64,000 nucleotides of DNA, from positions 62,001 through 126,000 of the forward strand of contig WFMF01000145.1 of NCBI GenBank assembly GCA_011033025.1. The letters are read 5' to 3'. The stretch is from Beroe forskalii (lineage: Eukaryota > Ctenophora > Nuda > Beroida > Beroidae). Position 1 is the stretch's first letter. Every line of letters starts with the position of its first letter. Below are positions 37,701-49,700 of the stretch, piece after piece. The position numbers and the translations under genes are program-made. The notes under the pieces were generated by a model. That model was given only the letters and a program-made list of their open reading frames with translations. It was not told where the DNA came from and searched no databases.

Positions 37701-40700
37701 CTTTAAAATAGATCCAAAGAAAAAAGAAGTAGAACTATTTCATTATTTAAAAGTTAAATCTAAGTGTCCTGCCTCTCAACACCCCGTTACTCCACGGTGA
37801 CAGAGATAGGGTCGGAGGTGATGGTTTCACCGTTGTGTTCCAGAGTCAGGACCCAATCTCCCTCGGTCAGATGATATCCTTTCCAGACTCCGATCCTCCG
37901 GAACAGGAATCCTTTCTTGTGGTCGTGTTTAGCGTTCTGACAGTTCTCCACGCCAGCTCCTTTTACCTTGCAGATGCTGGCCTGCACCTCAGTTACCACT
38001 TCTCCAGCACTGTCTGTGATGGTGTAGGAAACGTGGCATTTCTCTCCCGCATAGCAGGTTTTGCTGGTAAATCTCGGGGTGATGGTTAGTGCGTCATCTT
38101 CAACAGCCAGACTTAGCTCCTCTGATACTGGGTCTGAAGGAAATGAGGAATCTTCAGGAGGATTCTAAATCTTACTTTAAATTAGCGCTATTCTGGCAAA
38201 GTATTTCATTAAGTGCTGGAATCATATAGTTGGTATTGGAGTTCCTTGTCGAATATATTCCTATTTCCTAGTACCTCCTATTCTCTGTGTTTTGAAACTC
38301 ACCGCAGCCATTCCTCTTGAAGTAGCTGGTGAACCTATCATCACCTTTATAGCTTGCCACCTTCTCCCGGTATGCCTCATAGCCCGCCTCTCCCTTGTTC
38401 ACTACGGTATTTCCATCTGCTGACGCCAGGTCACAGGCACCGATGCTGAAATGGATGAGAATTACCTTACAACAAATTCATATTATGATGTTTTGTAAAT
38501 CCATTCGGGCACCATACTTCTTTGCTGAGAAAGTCTCAATGAAATGGCTACTTCATAAAATACACAGGCACTGGAGCATATAGAAGGCCAACCCTCAATT
38601 TTTTGGATATTGAAGTCACCAACAGGGGGCTTAATCTTTGAGATTTAGGGGGTTTCCCCGGCATAGAATATCTTAAAACCCTTACTGTTCATAGCAGCGG
38701 AAACCGTCACACAGATCGTCAGTTTTGCACATTTCGAAGGCCTGCTGGGCCGGGGACTCGTAGTCGCCGTTCTTCCAGATCACTGGACGGGTGTACTCTC
38801 TGGCAGCGTTCTTAACCCGCCAATTGAACATCCAACCCACTTCCTGGTCGTAACATGGGAACTGAGCAGCTCCCAAACCTGGGGTTAGGTGGTGAGGGCT
38901 CCCAAACCTGGGGTTAGATAAGTAGATAGTGAGGGCTCCCAAACCTGGGGTTAGGTGGTGAGGGCCCCCAAACCTGGGGTAAGGTGGTGAAGGCTCCCAA
39001 ACCTGGGGTTAGGTGGTGAAGGCTCCCAAACCTGGGGTTAGGTGGTGAGGGCTCCCAAACCTGGGGTTAGGTGGTGAGGGCTCCCAAACCTGGGGTTAGG
39101 TGGTGAGGGCTCCCAAACCTGGGGTTAGGTGGTGAGGGCTCCCAAACCTGGGGTTAGGTGGTGAGGGCTCCCAAACCTGGGGTTAGGTGGTGAGGGCTCC
39201 CAAACCTGGGGTTAGGTGGTGAGGGCTCCCAAACCTGGGGTTAGGTGGTGAGGGCTCCCAAACCTGGGGTTAGGTGGTGAGGGCTCCCAAACCTGGGGTT
39301 AGGTGGTGAGGGCCTGGGGTTAGGTGGTGAGGGCTCCCAAACCTGGGGTTAGGTAGTGAGGGCTCCCAAACCTGGGGTTAGGTGGTGAGGGCTCCCAAAC
39401 CTGGGGTTAGGTGGTGAGGGGAGCAAGTAAGGAGGGAGAGGATCATGGGTTTAAATATTTAACCTTGCAGATCGAAGGTTAAATAAACCCGAAATTCAAA
39501 TAAAACTTGACACAATATTTTATGTTTCCACACCAAATTAATGAAAGTTAGAGTGCTATGGTTGAATAATACGAACCAAGGAAAGCCACGAAAAGTACCA
39601 GAGTAGTTGCCATCTTTTACTGCCTACAAATAGTTGTTGAGGTTAAAGGATTGATATCAACTTGACAGGTAATAAACTTGTCTTTCTGTGATTCGGACAA
39701 AGGGAAGAACATTTTCATGAACATTACTGATATAGGAACTTACAGCTGACATTTCGTCATGCTATCTAACGCTACTTAGAATGTTAGATTTCCTTGGATA
39801 TTTAGAGATGTCTTTAAACAGTGACTGCAGTTTGCAGGCCTTAAATAAGGAAAGTAGAGTATTATAACATATTCGTATATTCAGAATGATTTTCAAAAAC
39901 AAAAATCATGCTTGCATCTAAAATCCAATCTTTAAAATAGATCCAAAGAGAAAGAAGTAGAACTATTTCATTATTTAAAAGTTAAATCTAAGTGTCCTGC
40001 CTCTCAACACCCCATTACTCCACGGTGACAGAGATAGGGTCGGAGGTGATGGTTTCACCGTTGTGTTCCAGGGTCAGGACCCAATCTCCCTCGGTCAGAT
40101 GATATCCTTTCCAGACTCCGATCCTCCGGAACAGGAATCCTTTCTTGTGGTCGTGTTTAGCGTTCTGACAGTTCTCCACGCCAGCTCCTTTTACCTTGCA
40201 GATGCTGGCCTGCACCTCAGTCACCACTTCTCCAGCACTGTCTGTGATGGTGTAGGAAACGTGGCATTTCTCTCCCGCATGGCAGGTTTTGCTGGTAAAT
40301 CTCGGGGTGATGGTTAGTGTGTCATCTTCAACAGCCAGACTTAGCTCCTCCGATACTGGGTCTGAAGGAAATGAGGAATCTTCAGGAGGATTCTAAATCA
40401 TACTTTAAATTAGCGCTATTCTGGCAAAGTATTTCATTAACTGCTGGAATCATATAGTTGGTATTGGAGTTCCTTGTCGAATATATTCCTATTTCCTAGT
40501 ACCTCCTATTCTCTGTGTTTTGAAACTCACCGCAGCCATTCCTCTTGAAGTAGCTGGTGAACCTATCATCACCTTTATAGCTTGCCACCTTCTCCCGGTA
40601 TGCCTCATAGCCCGCCTCTCCCTTGTTCACTACGGTATTTCCATCTGCTGACGCCAGGTCACAGGCACCGATGCTGAAATGGATGAGAATTACCTTACAA

Positions 40701-43700
40701 CAAATTCATATCATGATGTTTTGTAAATCCATTTGGGCATCATACTTCTTTGCTGAGAAAGTCTCATTGAAATGGCTACTTCATAAAATACACAGGCACT
40801 GGAGCATATAGAAGGCCAACCCTCAATTTTTTGGATATTTATTACCAACAGGGGCTTAATTTTTGAGATTTAGGGGGTTTCCCCGGCATAGAATATCTTA
40901 AAACCCTTACTGTTCATAGCAACGGAAACCGTCACACAGATCGTCAGTTTTGCACATTTCGAAGGCCTGCTGGGCCGGGGACTCGTAGTCGCCGTTCTTC
41001 CAGATCACTGGACGGGTGTACTCTCTGGCAGCGTTCTTAACCCGCCAATTGAACATCCAACCCACTTCCTGGTCGTAACATGGGAACTGAGCAGCTGCCA
41101 AACCTGGGGTTAGTTGGTGAGGGCCCCAAAACCTGGGGTTAGGTTGAGGGCCCAAACCTGGGGTTAGGTGGTGAGGGCTCCCAAACCTGGGGTTAGGTGG
41201 TGAGGGCTCCCAAACCTGGGGTTAGGTGGTGAGGGCTCCCAAACCTGGGGTTAGGTGGTGAGGGCTCCCAAACCTGGGGTTAGGTGGTGAGGGCTCCCAA
41301 ACCTGGGGTTAGTGGTGAGGGCTCCCAAACCTGGGGTTAGGTGGTGAGGGCTCCCAAACCTGGGGTTAGGTGGTGAGGGGTTCCCAAACCTGGGGTTAGG
41401 TGGTGAGGGCTCCCAAACCTGGGGTTAGGTGGTGAGGGCTCCCAAACCTGGGGGTTAGGTGGTGAGGGCTCCCAAACCTGGGGTTAGGTGGTGAGGCTCC
41501 CCAAACCTGGGGTTAGGTGGTGAGGGCTCCCAAACCTGGGGTTAGGTGGTGAGGGCTCCCAAACCTGGGGTTACTCCCAAACCTGGGGGGTGGTGAGGCT
41601 CCCAAACCTGGGGGTGAGGGATCATGGGTTTATTTAACCTTGCAGATCGAAGTTTAGATAAACCCGAAATTCAAATAAAACTTGACACATTATTTTATAT
41701 TTCCACACCAAGTAAGAGTGCTATGGTTGAATAATACGAACCAAGGAAAGCCACGAAAAGTACCAGAGTAGTTGCCATCTTTTACTGCCTACAAATAGTT
41801 GTTGGGGTTAAAGGATTGATATCAACTTGACAGGTAATAAACTTGCCTTTCTGTGATTCGGACAAAGGGATGAACATTTTCATGAACATTACTGATATAG
41901 GAACTTACAGCTGACATTTCGCCATGCTATCTAACAATACTTAGAATGTTAGATTTCCTTGGATATTTGATGTCTTTAAACAGTGACTGAAGTTTTCAGG
42001 CCTTAAATAAGGAAAGTAGAGTATTATAACATATTCGTATATTCAGAATAATATTCAAAAACAAAAATCATGCTTGCATCTGAAATCCAATCTTTAAAAT
42101 AGATCCAAAGAAAAAAGAAGTAGAACTATTTCATTATTTAAAAGTTAAATCTTAGTGTCCTGCCTCTCAACACCCCATTACTCCACGGTGACAGAGATAG
42201 GGTCGGAGGTGATGGTTTCACCGTTGTGTTCCAGAGTCAGGACCCAATCTCCCTCGGTCAGATGATATCCTTTCCAGACTCGATCCTCCGGAACAGGAAT
42301 CCTTTCTTGTGGTCGTGTTTAGCGTTCTGACAGTTCTCCACGCCAGCTCCTTTTACCTTGCAGATGCTGGCCTGCACCTCAGTCACCACTTCTCCAGCAC
42401 TGTCTGTGATGGTGTAGGAAACGTGGCATTTCTCTCCCGCATAGCAGGTTTTGCTGGTAAATCTCGGGGTGATGGTTAGTGTGTCATCTTCAACAGCCAG
42501 ACTAAGCTCCTCTGATACTGGGTCTGAGGGAAATGAGGAATCTTCAGGAGGATTCTAAATCATACTTTAAATTAGCGCTATTCTGGCAAAGTATTTCATT
42601 AACTGCTGGAATCATGTAGTTGGTATTTGAGTTCCTTGTCGAATATATTCCTATTTCCTAGTACCTCCTATTCTCTGTGTTTTGAAACTCACCGCAGCCA
42701 TTCCTCTTGAAGTAGCTGGTGAACCTATCATCACCTTTATAGCTCGCCACCTTCTCCCGGTATGCCTCATAGCCCGCCTCTCCCTTGTTCACTACGGTAT
42801 TTCCATCTGCTGACGCCAGGTCACAGGCACCAATGCTGAAATGGATGAGAATTACCTAAGAACAAATTCATATTATGGAAAAATTTCCTTTCATATATTC
42901 GTCAGGGCACCATGCTGGTTTGCTGCAAAGTGGCAACAGAAATTAATGCCTAGGGGTCCAAACCCCAACCTTTATAATCTAAAGCCAGTGGGGATTTTTA
43001 TTAAGGGGATGTGATAAAGCCCTGCTTTGACTTACTGTTCTATAGTTCAGGGAAACCCACACTAATCGTCAGGTTTGCATATTTCGAAGGCCTGCTGGGC
43101 CGGGGACTCAGGAATCTTCCAGATCACTGAGACAGGGGCCGCGTTCTTAACCCGCCAATTGAACATCCAACCCACTTCCTGGTCGTAACATGGGAACTGA
43201 GCCCTTGGCCTGAGGTTGTTAGGTGTCGGGCCCCAAACCTGGGGTTAGGTGGTGAGGGCTCCCAAACCTGAGGTTAGGTGCTGAGGGCTCCCAAAACCTG
43301 GGGGTTAGGTTGTTTGGGGCTCCCAAACCTGGGGGTTGGTATAGGGCTCCCAAACCTGGGGTTAGGTGGTGAGGCTCTCCCAAACCTGGGGTTGGGTAGT
43401 GAGGCCCCCAAACCTGGGGTTAGGTGGTGAGGGCTCCCAAACCTGGGGTTAGGTGGTGAGGGCTCCCAAACCTGGGGTGAGGTAGTGAGGGCTCCCAAAC
43501 CTGGGGTTGGGTGGTGAGGGCTCCCAAACCTGGGGTTAGGTGGTGAGGCTCCCCAAACCTGGGGTTAGGTGGTGAGGGCTCCCAAACCTGGGGTTAGGTG
43601 GTGAGGGCCCCAAACCTGGGGTTAGGTGGTGAGGGTTCCCAAACCTGGGGTTGGGTGGTGAGGGTCTACCAAACCTGGGGGGTAAGGTGGTGAGGGCTCC

Positions 43701-46700
43701 CAAACCTGGGGTTAGGTGGTGAGGCTCCTTAACCCAGGGTTAGGTAGTAAGGCTCCCAAACCTGGGGTTTGGTGGTGAGGGCTCCCAAACCTGGGGATAG
43801 GTGGTGAGGCTCCCAAACCTGGGTTAGGTGGTGAGGGGCTCCCAAACCTGGGGTTAGGTGGTGAGGGTTCCTAAACCTGGGGTTAGGTGGTGAGGGCTCC
43901 TAAACCTGGGGTTAGGTGGTGAGGGCTCCCAAACCTGGGGTTAGGTGGCGAGGGCTCCCAAACCTGGGATTAGGTGGTGAGGGCTCCAAAACCCGGGTTA
44001 GGTGGTGAGGGCTCCCAAACCTGGGGTTAGCTGTGAGGGCTACCAAACCTGCGGTTAGGTGGTGAGGGCTCCCAAACCTGGGGTTAGGTGGTGAGGGGGT
44101 CAAGTTAGGAGGGAGGGGATCATGGGTTTTATCTAACCTTCAAATCGCATGTTAAATAAACCCGAAATTCAAATAAAACTTGACAAATTATTTTATATTT
44201 CCACACCAAATGAATGAAAGTAAGAGTGCTATGGTTGAATAATACGAACCAAGGAAAGCCACGAAAAGTACCAGAGTAGTTGCCATCTTTTACTGCCTAA
44301 AAATAGTTGTTGAGGTTATTAAAGGATTGATATCAACTTGACAGGTAATAAACTTGTCATTTCTGTGATTCGGACAAAGGGAAGAACATTTTCATGGACA
44401 TTACTGATATAGGCGGGGGAGATTCGGGTACTAAGTTGCAGACACAGGGCCGGTGGGTGGGTCTATTTTTCCCTCGAATGTTGTTTAGTACTTGGGTACT
44501 AAAATACGTGGTCATCAGCTGAATTTGAAAATCAGTTGGTACCTGGGTACTAAAATACGTCGATATCTACTGATTTCGTAGTATCAGAGTATGAAATGTT
44601 TACTTTACCCCGTAAACTGCGGAAAACTCCTCTCCAAATGTAATTTACTAAAAATTAATTACATTTTGGAGAAAAATTTTCACAGTTTTCTGCCTGATCA
44701 CACAGTACTACAGTAATCAAATAATGTGATACGTTTTGGAGCTAGCAGCAATCACTGAGTTTGCAGTGTTAGCTCACAGAATAATAAAATAGAAATGAGC
44801 GGAATCGGTTGCTAAATCCGGACGCTTAGGTAACTCACTGAGCTATTTGACCACCAAACATTCTGCAAATATTTAGCAATTTTGGAAAATCTATGTTTTA
44901 GGTTAACAAAGATCCAAAGTTTCGATCGGGCTCAATATGAATATATAATTATTCATACTAGCGTTTTTGGGCAATTTTTAGCTAGTAACTTTAAAGTAAC
45001 GTGACCATATTATGCATTTTAGTTTTCGTTCCCTGAGGGGAAATTTAACTTCATCAAGTATACCTTCTGGTTATTATGTTGCGATATATACCTTCGCCTC
45101 TTGTTGTTATATTTTGACTAAAAGCTTACAGTTTCTAATTTCAGTGTCTTATGAGTTAAGATGTAAATATTAGAAACGCATTTTATTGATTTTCATGGTC
45201 ATGTGATCTAACGGGTGATGACTAATTATCTGCCCGGCTCAATGTGTTTTTGTATCAAATCAGGAGATCATTTTAGAGCTCAGATGTGATTATTCTGGAC
45301 CTATTAAGTCTGCTGATTCAGAATAACATCATGGGAAAATTTGAAAACCCTGTTTTCCCATGCTACTGGCCGGTTATTTAAGAAAATGCCAAAATCTTGC
45401 ACAAATTTAAAGATTGACTCCCTGACATATGATTGGAATATGGCCTACAGGAGCGTTCCCATCAGTTACCATCTAGGTTGACTTATGGACTTCGTTAGCT
45501 AAGACGCTATTGAAGACCTCTACATGCATTTTTCGGTGAAGATTAAGAAAATTCTTAGTTTTAGAGCTAAAATAATGCCAAATTTATGGAAAAATTTATG
45601 TGTTTTTACACCACCAGGCCTTACGAGTCTTAGAACAGGACCTTAGTTGTCTGAACACTCAGATTTAATGGCAGGGACCTCATTCAACATAATCCATGTC
45701 TTTGGACCACTTCCATTTAATGGTATGCCGAATTTTGGATTTACAAATCAAAATTTTATGAAAGTGAAATTATCAGAATTGACGATTTTAAACACGTTTT
45801 AGGTTCCATAGGGTCACCACTGGATAAGTTAGTGATGCTACTCACTGCAGTCACTCTTGAGACCCTCCTGCTTAGAATCATCCCATAGTAAGGCTTTATT
45901 AACACTTTGGGGATAATTATCGCCATTGAAATTTTGTGCAAGATTTTTCTGTACCTTCTCAAACTAATTGGTCAATAGCATGAGAAAACAGGGTTTTCAA
46001 ATTTTCTCATGATGTGATTCTCAATCAGCAGGCTTTTTTAGGTCCAGAATAACCTCATCTGAGCCCTAACATGATCTCGATTTGCCCACAAGAACACATT
46101 GAAACAATTCCAGATAATTAGTCATCACCCGTTAAGTCACGAGATGAAAATCAGAAATTGATTATCTCAAAAAAACTAGAAAAGATTTAAAACGAACAAT
46201 CGAATAGGAATGAAATGGGTAAATTGGTTATGAGTAAGATTTCATCGGAAAAATTCATCCAAATACTGAAGAGCATAAAATTGCCTATAACTGTGGAAAA
46301 AAGATGTTTTCCCACAAGGTTATTGGCCATTGTCCCAAATAATTGAGAACCTTCATTATCTAGGATAATGACGTCATCGGAAAAATATAGTTAAGCGCAT
46401 CTAGCGCTTTAAGTTTTAGGTTAGAACCAGGATTAGGGTCAGGATTTGTTAGGTTCAGGGTAAAGATTAAGGTTATGGTTGTGGCTGGGGTTAGGTTTAG
46501 GGTTAGCCACAAAAATATTGAGGTTTTAGTCTGTGACGTCAATCAGCCAGAGTTATATGGGACACATACCAGGTTATTTTGCAGGGTACAAATGTCAACT
46601 TTACCTGGCGCAAAACAAATGAAGGGTTTAGTTGTATGATCTTATGATGATTGAAGCTATTCTAATAGTGCCTATTTCAATATCAAATAGCACTTTTCAG

Positions 46701-49700
46701 ATTCCTTTGTACTACGAGAGTCTGAAATTCAATGTTCTATTCTGGAACTGTTCCAAAATCTTGAATTTAGGTGGGTGTCTTAATTTTTCATGCCAAAACC
46801 ACTTAGTACCCAGGTACCAAAATTCAGGTGGGTGGTATCAACTCAAAAAAATGCCAAAATGCAGGATCGTCGGCCCTGTGTCTGCAACTTAGTACCCGAA
46901 CCTCCCCCGATATAGGAACTTACAGCTGACATTTCGTCATGCTATCTAACGCTACTTAGAATGTTAGATTTCCTTGGATATTTAGAGATGTCTTTAAACA
47001 GTGACTGAAGTTTGCAGGCCTTAAATAAGGAAAGTAGAGTATTATAACATATTCGTGTATTCAGAATAATTTTCAAAAACAAAAATCATGCTTGCATCTA
47101 AAATCCAATCTTTAAAATAGATTCAAAGAAAAAAGAAGTAGAACTATTTCATTATTTAAAAGTTAAATCTAAGTGTCCTGCCTCATAATACCATCCCATT
47201 ACTCCACGGTGACAGAGATAGGGTCGGAGGTGATGGTTTCACCGTTGTGTTCCAGAGTCAGGACCCAATCTCCCTCGGTCAGATGATATCCTTTCCAGAC
47301 TCCGATCCTCCGGAACAGGAATCCTTTCTTGTGGTCGTGTTTAGCGTTCTGACAGTTCTCCACGCCAGCTCCTTTTACCTTGCAGATGCTGGCCTGCACC
47401 TCAGTCACCACTTCTCCAGCACTGTCTGTGATGGTGTAGGAAACGTGGCATTTCTCTCCCGCATGGCAGGTTTTGCTGGTAAATCTCGGGGTGATGGTTA
47501 GTCCGTCATCTTCAACAGCCAGACTTAGCTCCTCTGATACTGGGTCTGAGGGAAATGAGGAATCTTCAGGAGGATTCTAAATCATACTTTAAATTAGCGC
47601 TATTTTGGCAAAGTATTTCATTAAGTGCTGGAATCATATAGTTGGTATTTGAGTTCCTTGTCGAATATATTCCTATTTCCTAGTACCTCCTATTCTCTGT
47701 GTTTTGAAACTCACCACAGCCATTCCTCTTGAAGTAGCTGGTGAACCTATCATCACCTTTATAGCTTGCCACCTTCTCCCGGTATGCCTCATAGCCCGCC
47801 TCTCCCTTGTTCACTACGGTATTTCCATCTGCTGACGCCAGGTCACAGGCACCGATGCTGAAATGGATGAGAATTACCTTACAACAAATTCATATTATGG
47901 AAAAATTTCCTTTCATACATTCGTCAGGGCACCATGCTGGAGGCAAGATATGAATTGCAGACAGGAATTAATGCCTAGGGGTCCAAACCCCAACCTTTAT
48001 GGGTTTTATAATCTAAAGCCGATGGGGAATTTTATTAAGGGGATGTGATAAAGCCCTACTGACTTACTGTTCATAGCAACGGAAACCGTCACACAGATTG
48101 TCAGTTTTGCACATTTCGAAGGCCTGCTGGGCCGGGGACTCGTAGTCGCCGTTCTTCCAGATCACTGGACGGGTGTACTCTCTGGCAGCGTTCTTAACCC
48201 GCCAATTGAACATCCAACCCACTTCCTGGTCGTAACATGGGAACTGAGCAGCTCCCAAACCTGGGGTTAGGTGGTGAGGGCTCCCAAACCTGGGGTTAGG
48301 TGGTGAGGGCTCCCAAACCTGGGATTAGGTGGTGAGGGCTCCCAAACCTGGGGTTAGGTAGTGAGGGCCCCCAAACCTGGGGTTAGGTGGTGAGGGCTCC
48401 CAAACCTGGGGTTAGGTGGTGAGGGCTCCCAAACCTGGGGTGAGGTAGTGAGGACTCCCAAACCTGGGGTGAGGTAGTGAAGACTCCCAAACCTGGGGTT
48501 AAGTAGTGAGGGCTCCCAAACCTGGGGTTAGGTGGTGAGGGCTCCCAAACCTGGGGTTAGGTGGTGAGGGCTCTCAAACCTGGGGTTAGGTGGTGAGGGC
48601 TCCCAAACCTGGGGTGAGGTGGTGAGGGCTCCCAAACCTGGGGTTAGGTGGTGAGGGCTCCCAAACCTGGGGTTAGGTGGTGAGGGCTCCCAAACCTGGG
48701 GTGAGGTAGTGAGGACTCCCAAACCTGGGGTGAGGTAGTGAGGACTCCCAAACCTGGGGTTAAGTAGTGAGGGCTCCCAAACCTGGGGTTAGGTGGTGAG
48801 GGCTCCCAAACCTGGGGTTAGGTGGTGAGGGCTCTCAAACCTGGGGTTAGGTGGTGAGGGCTCCCAAACCTGGGGTTAGGTGGTGAGGGCTCCCAAACCT
48901 AGGGTTAGGTGGTGAGGGCTCCCAAACCTGGGGATAGGTGGTGAGGGCTCCCAAACCTGGGGTTAGGTGGTGAGGGCTCCCAAACCTGGGATTAGGTGGT
49001 GAGGGCTCCCAAACCTGGGGTTACGTGGTGAGGGCTCCCAAACCTGGGGTTAGGTAGTGAGGGGGTCAAGTTAGGAGGGAGGGGATCATGGGTTTTATCT
49101 AACCTTCAAATCGCAGGTTAAATAAACCCGAAATTCAAATAATACTTGACACAATAGTTTTTATTTCCACATCAAGTGAATGAAAGTTAGAGTGCTATGG
49201 TTGAATAATACGAACCAAGGAAAGCCACGAAAAGTACCAGAGTAGTTGCCATCTTTTACTGCCTACAAGTAGTAGTGAGGTTAAAGGATTGATAACAAAT
49301 TGAGAGGTGCTGTGATTCAGACTAATGGAAGAAAATTTCCATGAACAAAACTGATAGAAGTATAGACTACCTATCGATCACAGTGGCTGACCCTTACAAT
49401 GGCATTTACACGATTATGAACAGAAATTGTCTTGATACCGAGGAATGGAGTACCCACATTTACATTTTTACATGAACTAGCAGAGAGATACTCACTGCTT
49501 CGCTATACCTAGAACTGAATGACTTTCCTGAGAGAACAGTCGTATTTATAGTTTATACTGGGGGTTCTACGTCATTTGACCCACCACTCTGAGCACAAGT
49601 CTTTTTCACAGAATTTAACGTTATTAATTCATTAGTTTCAGGTCATTATATTGCACACCTGTTTTGAGGCTTTACCGTTTATTAATTTTCTATTGTTAAT

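Noticed and set aside
43274-44103. Open frames encoding PNPRFGSPHHLTPGLG-type repeats
   Set aside because: These are translations of the 29-bp minisatellite in an intron; the unit length is not a multiple of three and the frames break constantly.
46360-46542. Minus-strand open frame rich in Asn-Leu-Thr
   Set aside because: It is the translation of the degenerate telomere-like tract in the foldback element.
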